A stretch of DNA of 64,000 nt, from NCBI GenBank assembly GCA_039881145.1, contig JAYKKI010000014.1, forward strand, positions 911,001-975,000, read 5' to 3'. Below the pieces are notes generated by a model. The model was not told the DNA's origin, ran no database searches, and saw only the letters and a list, made by a program, of their open reading frames with translations. Position 1 is the first letter of the stretch. Each line of letters starts with the position of its first letter. Source of the stretch: Druceiella hillmani (lineage: Eukaryota; Arthropoda; Insecta; Lepidoptera; Hepialidae). This document shows, piece after piece, positions 48,159 to 57,100 of this stretch. A program made the position numbers and the translations under genes.

Positions 48159-51100
48159 TTATATATATATATGTATATGTACATATATATATATATGTAT
48201 ATACATATACATATATACATACATATACATATATATATACATACATATAAGACATGTGTGTTCCATAACCACTTAGTTTTCCCCACAACCACCTACTGGT
48301 TTTCTCTCGTGGTTGTGATGGTAGATAGCCCTTGGCCTCCCATCAATGTTAAAAGTGTGGTAGCATTGGCTGTGTGTGGTGGGAGTGGTTGGTGGAAGTA
48401 TAGGACATTATGGAATTTCGACTTAGACTTCCAATTTTTTCTAGAGAGTTTCACAGTTTTCCACAAAGTTCCACAGTATGTCGTAAATTTCTCACAACCA
48501 CTCGTCTTCTTATTCTTTTCACTCTTTCTTGCCCACTTGGCAACGAAATCTACTCACAAAAAATCGAGATTTTTCTGAAAAAGAGATTTTTGTTCAAAAT
48601 GTAAAATCAAATGAATCTAAATATTCAAGAATGTTACGAATTGTTAATCGTGCATGTACTTGACATTTGGATGGTCGAAAGTATATAAGATGAATTTGTT
48701 GTAACATCAGTATTTATGTATTATATTCAGTAATATTTAAGCAATGCAAAAGAACGGATCGAAAAGAAAAAAAGCAAAAGTTCAAAGTGATATTTTTTTT
48801 TAAATTCTTTTTGTTTTGTACTTTTGTAGTTTTTGTCACTAAAATGCCAAAACGCAAGAATGTTTACACAATTTCTAGCAAAGTCGCAAAAGAGAATCCC
48901 AAAGAGAAATTAAACAAAATAGAAAAAGAGAAAAGAAACTTGCAAGAACACAAAAACAGTAAGTTTAATAGAACCAAATCAAAGGGAAGAACAATGTGAA
49001 AATATTAGAGAAAAAATAATAGTAAAAATATCATACCCGGGTGAAGCTGGGTAACACAGCTATTATAAAATAAAAATGTTGCCAATGAAAAGAACTTTGT
49101 TCACTCGAAATATTAACCCACATTGTCAACTTGCTTTTGTAATTTTAATAGCAATTGATTTATGTGACTGCTGCGAAAGTATCCTAAATGAAAATTTTCG
49201 AACTATTTCCATAGTTCTTTGGGGACTGAATTTTTACCTTATAGCAACTTGGTCACAGAGGTGGATATTTGTTGTTACATGGTTGTTAGCATATAGTAGC
49301 ATTCGGGGTGAGCAATTAACCAGCTTCTGATATTCGATTGTCAGCTTCTCTATTACCACTTGCGATCATGTACAGCAAAAACCTGTTGAAACTGTATTGG
49401 ATAAGACTTGCCCATGCCATGACACCTTCTTCTGACTAACCTACAGATTCAAGCGTTTTTGCTTGAACTGTTGGATTCAATCTTACACCAAAGATTATTT
49501 GTTGCAAAGGTAGACAAATACCTGATATTCTTTTGAACGCTTGATGTTCTTTGGACATAATTTTTCTCGCTTTTTAATTTTGTCAATTCGACTAACGTTA
49601 CTTTTAGACCACTTTTAAAACTTAATAAAAGTGAGGTGAGCTTTCATTTATGGCATTTCGTCCATAACCTCTCTATATTTTATAGGCTGTCTACACTGCA
49701 ACTAATTCCTTGAAAATAATTTACCTTAACTTGTCCATAAAAGAATAAGTGATAAAACCAGAATTTAACTTGTTTTGAAAGAATCTCGTCATTAAATATA
49801 TTAAAATTTAGAACTCCATGCGAAATTATAGACAATGTTATAAAGTAGCGAATTTCAATGTAATAATATATAGATAAACACAGTGAATAGCAAATACTGT
49901 TGAATTTCCAAATTATGAAATAAAATGTTTTCAACTTACTCTGAATTATCAGATATCTTCTCACATTGTGCAGTATTAGTAGATTGCTGGAGCGCTGCAG
50001 AAATGTTGGGTACCATGGTTGTAAGTGGAGATTCAAAGGAAGGTCGCACAACAGTAGACTTTACAATAGGAGGAGGGATTTTCACTTCTATAACCTCATG
50101 AGCAGTTGCTTTGTCTACTTCGGGTTTCACTGGCTCAGGCGGCTTCTAAAATTTTGTTTTAGGAAGTGTGACATAGAATTTTTATGGGAAATAATTGAAA
50201 ATTTCACTTTCTACTTTAATAATTTTGACTTTTCTGTATGTTTTACACTCTAGTGTTGTTTGTGGAGTGGTTTGTGTGAAGAATACGTAAACATTTTATT
50301 CAAATCCTTTCAAGATGCTATAATTTAATTTAATTATTGAGTTATTTTCCATTGCTATATTTAAAATATTGCCTTGAGTGATTTTTACAGTATTACCCTA
50401 AAAATCACTCAGTTTTACATCACATAATAATTATATTTTTTGTGACGAGAATAGCATTGATTAGAATATCATTTCATAATCACATACTTTTAAAGTCGTC
50501 GCCAAATTGTACCGGAAATATACTTACAATTTTTCTATGCAAAACTGTGAATGTCCTAAACAATTTTTTTTCTTCTTTGTTCAAATTTCAATATTTAAAT
50601 TTTTTGAATTTTTCTGCTGACTTTCTTCTTGTAACATATCAATCGATAAAATTATTAAAATTAATAATATGAACATATCAAAGATTTGATTGGCTATATA
50701 TATATCAGGACACCAAATACAGTAAGCCTGTCAGGAATGAAAAATTCCTTAACAACCAATCCATGTCCAGTCTCTCTTTATGGTTTTGGTTTATGTTTAT
50801 CATTTATACCCTTATGTCCTAAGATAAGGATGCATAAGATACTTATATAAGAGCCAGGATGTTATATATATTGTCAGTAAATATGTGTGAAAAAATTAAT
50901 TTCTCAATGAGATTTATGTAAGAAATAAAAGTAATGCAGTTTATGTAGGTTTTTCGTGTGATTATAAAGTTTATTAATGCCCGACATTTGCAAATTCTGA
51001 GACAGCAAGTGAACTTTTTGACCCTGGTTTATATTGTGCTTTAAATTTAAAAAACAAATTATTAATGTCTTATATTGATTTTGACCTTTTTGACCCTGGT

Positions 51101-54100
51101 TTATATTGTGCTTTAAATTTAAATAACAAATTATTAATGTCTTATATTGATTTTAGCCTTCTTGACCCTGGTTTATATTGTGCTTTAAATTTAAATAACA
51201 AATTATTAATGTCTTATATTGATTTTGGCCTTTCTGACCCTGGTTTATATTGTGCTTTAAATTTAAATAACAAATTATTAATGTCCATATTGATTTTGAC
51301 CTTTTTGACCCTGGTTTATATTGTGCTTTAAATTTAAATAACAAATTATTAATGTCTTATATTGATTTTAGCCTTTTTGACCCTGGTTTATATTGTGCGT
51401 TAAATTTAAACAACAAATTATTAATGTCCATATTGATTTTGACCTTTTTGATCCTGGTTTATATTGTGCTTTAAATTTAAATAACAAATTATTAATGTCT
51501 TATATTGATTTTGGCCTTTTTGACCCTAGTTTATATTGTGCGTTAAATTTAAATAACAAATTATTAATGTCTTATATTGATTTTGACCTTTTTGACCCTG
51601 GTTTATATTGTGCGTTAAATTTAAATAACAAATTATTAATGTCTTATATTGATTTTGACCTTTTTGACCCTGGTTTATATTGTGCGTTAAATTCAAATAA
51701 CAAATTATTAATGTCTTATATTGATTTTGACCTTTTTGACCCTGGTTTATATCGTGCTTTAAATTTAAATAACAAATTATTAATGTCTTATATTGATTTT
51801 GACCTTTTTGACCCTGGGTTATATTGTGTGTTAAATTCAAATAACAAATTATCAATGTCTTATATTGATTTTGACCTTTTTGACCCTGGTTTATATTGTG
51901 CTTTAAATTTAAATAACAAATTATTAATGTCTTATATTGATTTTGACCTTTTTGATCCTGGGTTATATTGTGTGTTAAATTTAAATAACAATTTATTAAT
52001 GGCTTATATTGATTTTGACCTTTTTGACCCTGGTTTATATTGTGCTTTAAATTTAAATAACAAATTATTAATGTTTTATATTGATTTCGACCTTTTTGAC
52101 CCTGGGTTATATTGTGTGTTAAATTTAAATAACAATTTATTAATGTCTTATATTGATTTTGACCTTTTTGACCCTGGTTTATATTGTGCTTTAAATTTAA
52201 ATAACAAATTATTAATGTCTTATATTGATTTTAGCCTTTTTGACCCTGGTTTATATTGTGCTTTAAATTTAAATAACAAATTATTAATGTCCATATTGAT
52301 TTTGACCTTTTTGACCCTGGTTTATATTGTGCTTTAAATTTAAATAACAAATTATTAATGTCTTATATTGATTTTGGCCTTTTTGACCCTGGTTTATATT
52401 GTGCGTTAAATTTAAATAACAAATTATTAATGTCTTATATTGATTTTGACCTTTTTGACCCTGGTTTATATTGTGCGTTAAATTTAAATAACAAATTATT
52501 AATGTCTTATATTGATTTTGACCTTTTTGACCCTGGTTTATATTGTGCGTTAAATTCAAATAACAAATTATTAATGTCTTATATTGATTTTTACCTTTTT
52601 GACCCTGGTTTATATTGTGCTTTAAATTTAAATAACAAATTATTAATGTCTTATATTGATTTTGGCCTTTTTGACCCTAGTTTATATTGTGCGTTAAATT
52701 TAAATAACAAATTATTAATGTCTTATATTGATTTTGACCTTTTTGACCCTGGTTTATATTGTGCGTTAAATTTAAATAACAAATTATTAATGTCTTATAT
52801 TGATTTTGACCTTTTTGACCCTGGTTTATATTGTGCGTTAAATTCAAATAACAAATTATTAATGTCTTATATTGATTTTGACCTTTTTGACCCTGGTTTA
52901 TATTGTGCTTTAAATTTAAATAACAAATTATTAATGTCTTATATTGATTTTGACCTTTTTGACCCTGGGTTATATTGTGTGTTAAATTCAAATAACAAAT
53001 TATCAATGTCTTATATTGATTTTGACCTTTTTGACCCTGGTTTATATTGTGCTTTAAATTTAAATAACAAATTATTAATGTCTTATATTGATTTTGACCT
53101 TTTTGATCCTGGGTTATATTGTGTGTTAAATTTAAATAACAATTTATTAATGGCTTATATTGATTTTGACCTTTTTGACCCTGGTTTATATTGTGCTTTA
53201 AATTTAAATAACAAATTATTAATGTCTTATATTGATTTTAGCCTTTTTGACCCTGGTTTATATTGTGCGTTAAATTTAAATAACAAATTATTAATGTCCA
53301 TATTGATTTTGACCTTTTTGACCCTGGTTTATATTGTGCTTTAAATTTAAATAACAAATTATTAATGTCTTATATTGATTTTGGCCTTTTTGACCCTGGT
53401 TTATATTGTGCGTTAAATTTAAATAACAAATTATTAATGTCTTATATTGATTTTGACCTTTTTGACCCTGGTTTATATTGTGCGTTAAATTTAAATAACA
53501 AATTATTAATGTCTTATATTGATTTTGACCTTTTTGACCCTGGTTTATATTGTGCGTTAAATTCAAATAACAAATTATTAATGTCTTATATTGATTTTTA
53601 CCTTTTTGACCCTGGTTTATATTGTGCTTTAAATTTAAATAACAAATTATTAATGTCTTATATTGATTTTGACCTTTTTGACCCTGGTTTATATTGTGCT
53701 TTAAATTTAAATAACAAATTATTAATGTCTTATATTGATTTTGACCTTTTTGACCCTGGTTTACATTGTGCTTTAAATTTAAATAACAAATTATTAATGT
53801 CTTATATTGATTTCGACCTTTTTGACCCTGGGTTATATTGTGCGTTAAATTTAAATAACAAATTATTAATGTCTTATATTGATTTTGACCTTTTTGACCC
53901 TGGTTTATATTGTGCGTTAAATTCAAATAACAAATTATTAATGTCTTATATTGATTTTGACCTTTTTGACCCTGGTTTATATTGTGCGTTAAATTCAAAT
54001 AACAAATTATTAATGTCTTATATTGATTTTGACCTTTTTGACCCTGGTTTATATTGTGCGTTAAATCCAAATAACAAATTATTAATGTTTTATATTGATT

Positions 54101-57100
54101 TTGACCTTTTTGACCCTGGTTTATATTGTGCTTTAAATTTAAATAACAAATTATTAATGTCTTATATTGATTTTGACCGTTTTGACCCTGGTTTATATTG
54201 TACTTTAAATTTAAATAACAGTGCTTATTATTTGAACACACTTTCCAAACACTTCTCTTTGAAAACAAAATTTCAATGATAACTACATAAATTTGTTAAA
54301 AAATAAATTTAAATAACAGTGCTTATTATTTGAACACATTTTCCAAACACTTCTCTTTGAAATCAAAATTTCAATGATAACTACATAGATTTATTCGACT
54401 ATATTTTTAACTGTTTAAATATCACAATAACAAATATACATACCACATTTGAATGCTTTGATAAAGTGCAACCCTTAATATTGAGAAACTCTGTAAAGTC
54501 AGTACATTTTTTGTTACAGCATGACCATCCTTTGTAAGCGTCATGAAAAAATGGCATACCTGGATGATGTCTGCATGAATCTGCAATATATATTACATGG
54601 TATTTTTATTTTTATGAGATCATATAGAATAGTAACATCACAGATATTTAACGAAAAACTAACACGTAACTCACAGATCCAAAACCATTAACGTGAAAAT
54701 GGAATAAAGCATATTAACACATATTATATAATTTTTTTATTTAAATGTAAATAATGTTTATTTATCCGATTATTCATATTAATGAAAAAGCCTAGATGGT
54801 CCCTTAATGACTTGGTCTAATACAGTTCTAGGTAGGATACGTTGCAATATGTTTTGCAGTATCATGTAATGTATCGTTCCTACAATTAATAATGAAACAC
54901 ACGTAAATGTGAAAGTATTAATTACACTTTTAGATTGGCTTCAAGGGAGTGCTCTGTTTTTATAAAATGTAGAAAATTGAGTATCGAAGTATGATTAAAT
55001 TTCTGTTTAAAAAACAACCTGAATCAAGAGGAGAAGGAATTTCAGTTAGACTTGAAATTGAAGACATGGGACATAGAAACATTGAAGACATGGGACATAG
55101 TGGCTGATCGATGGAAATGTTTAATTTAAAACCTTTTGTCCTTAATAAAAAACGAGTTTCGAGTGACCACTGTTTAAAAATAAGGGAAAAGGAAAACAGC
55201 AGTAAGACTTAGATTTTCAAAAACTGCTGTTCCCCATGCCATTCAGACTTCTGCTTACGAGTAAGTTATGCACAAAGATGGGTGTCTAAATGTCTGTTCC
55301 GTCAGTGGTGCAATGAGAACGCACTTAAATGAACTGAGAACGAACTTAAGTTTGTGAATGCGGCTTCGATGAGGTTACATAAAAAGGGTTTAATGAAGAA
55401 GTAAAATCTTCGGTCATGTTAGCTCATGTTGAAGATAAAAGATTAAACATATTTTAATAAAGGTGTTTATATGTTAAGTTGTTTTGACATAAAGGAGATT
55501 ACATTGAAAAAGAATAAAAGTTTCTTTAATTTCCTTTACAATTTATTTGTCAAGCCAATTCATTACGAGACCATCTACGAATATTTACTAGTTACATCTG
55601 ATTTAAAACCTTTCCAATCCTATATATTACAGAAGTTGATCACAATACCACAGGCAGATCGCATAGTCACAAAAGAGTGAAGTGGTACAATGAATTTCAA
55701 TAGTGATACAGTACACTGAACGTAAAAGTGCATATGTACTATGCTGTTAACCAAACTGTACTAACAGCATATATGTCTAAAACTGAGCAGCCTGATGGCA
55801 GAGTGATAATACATGAATCATAACAGGTGGGTTCTGGATTCTAATCGCCCTGCTTGGATTCTTTTTTTACTTAATTTTTATTAACACAAATATAAAGATT
55901 TAGTAAATACAATATTTAGTAATACTATTTTATTATTTTCACTTATATCTTCCGGGATAATAACAAAATGCCTACTTATACTGTACTGTAAAAGTTACAA
56001 CCCCTAAATAATAATTCTTACTTCAATCCTGTAGCTTTTACTTTTACAAAAATGTGGTGAACAGAAAAGAATTGTACGAAACTGACTCTTGAAGATTGGA
56101 TAAAAACACATTCAATAATTCTTCATCAACTATCATCTCCGACATTTTATAACATGATTCAGAAAGCTAGTATGGTTCAAACCTATCTAATAAGAGAAAC
56201 ATTAATAGATGTAAATGTAATGTGCTTCCCATTGTAGTCCAGTAAAATAAGCAGCATATTCACACATTACATGTGAAACTAAATACCAACAGCTTTTTTT
56301 GCAATTCAAGCATATAATACTGTATTTACAGATTATCAACTAAAATCTCAATGCCAATCAATCATTATTAACAAAAAAACTGATTCGCACTCTTATAAAT
56401 ATTAGCAATCTTTGCTAAAAAATTCTCTTCAATGTTTCGTTGTATTACAACATCTTCAGGTGGGTAGCAATTTTTACTAATAGCTCACCAGAAGATGTTG
56501 TAATACAATGAAACCTAGGTCGTGGTAAAGAACTTAAAGAAAGTAGAAGTAAAACTACATCACATAGTTTCATTTAATTGTGACTAATTAATTTCTAAAT
56601 CAAAATTAACGCCAAATATATTCAATATCTAAACTAAGTATTGATCTAAAAAAAGTCTATAACCATAAGGACAGAATGTTTAGCCAAAATTATAAGGAAT
56701 ACGAAGGTATTAATTAAACAAGTCTATATAAAAAAATATTTCCCTTGTTAGGACTATTAATCTTATTAATATGACATTGCCATCCCATGAAAAATGTAGC
56801 ATTTTGATACTGATTATCTCTGCAGTGACTGTACGTCCTTTTGAAATTTTCTGTAGACTAATTGTAAAATGTTTGTACAATCAAAATTTGTCGTAAATGA
56901 AAAAAGACAATGTATTCAAGACAGATCACCGACCTCATAAATCAATTAAATTAAGCTGGTTACATAGTCACACTAACAGAGCATGATGGAAGTAAATAAT
57001 TAAACATTTTGAGCATGCTGATCACAATGTTCGGCAAAGTGGAATTGACAAAGAGAATATGACGTGTCTTTAAAAATATGAATGTGGTTGTCAGAAATAG

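Noticed and set aside
47691..48292. Long open frames of Tyr/Ile/Met on both strands (also 15746-16181, 22103-22456, 32978-33178)
   Set aside because: They are translations of TA microsatellites, open in several frames at once.
48171..48578. 135-codon ORF after the TA tract
   Set aside because: Its first third is microsatellite and the rest has no domain. No support as a gene.
51393..54279. Three plus-strand ORFs of 304-328 codons and a 325-codon minus ORF as real genes
   Set aside because: They are produced by a 72-bp tandem unit without stops. They lie in an intron, lack a unique N-terminus, and are cut by 71-bp units. Kept as a repeat and as a question in the findings.
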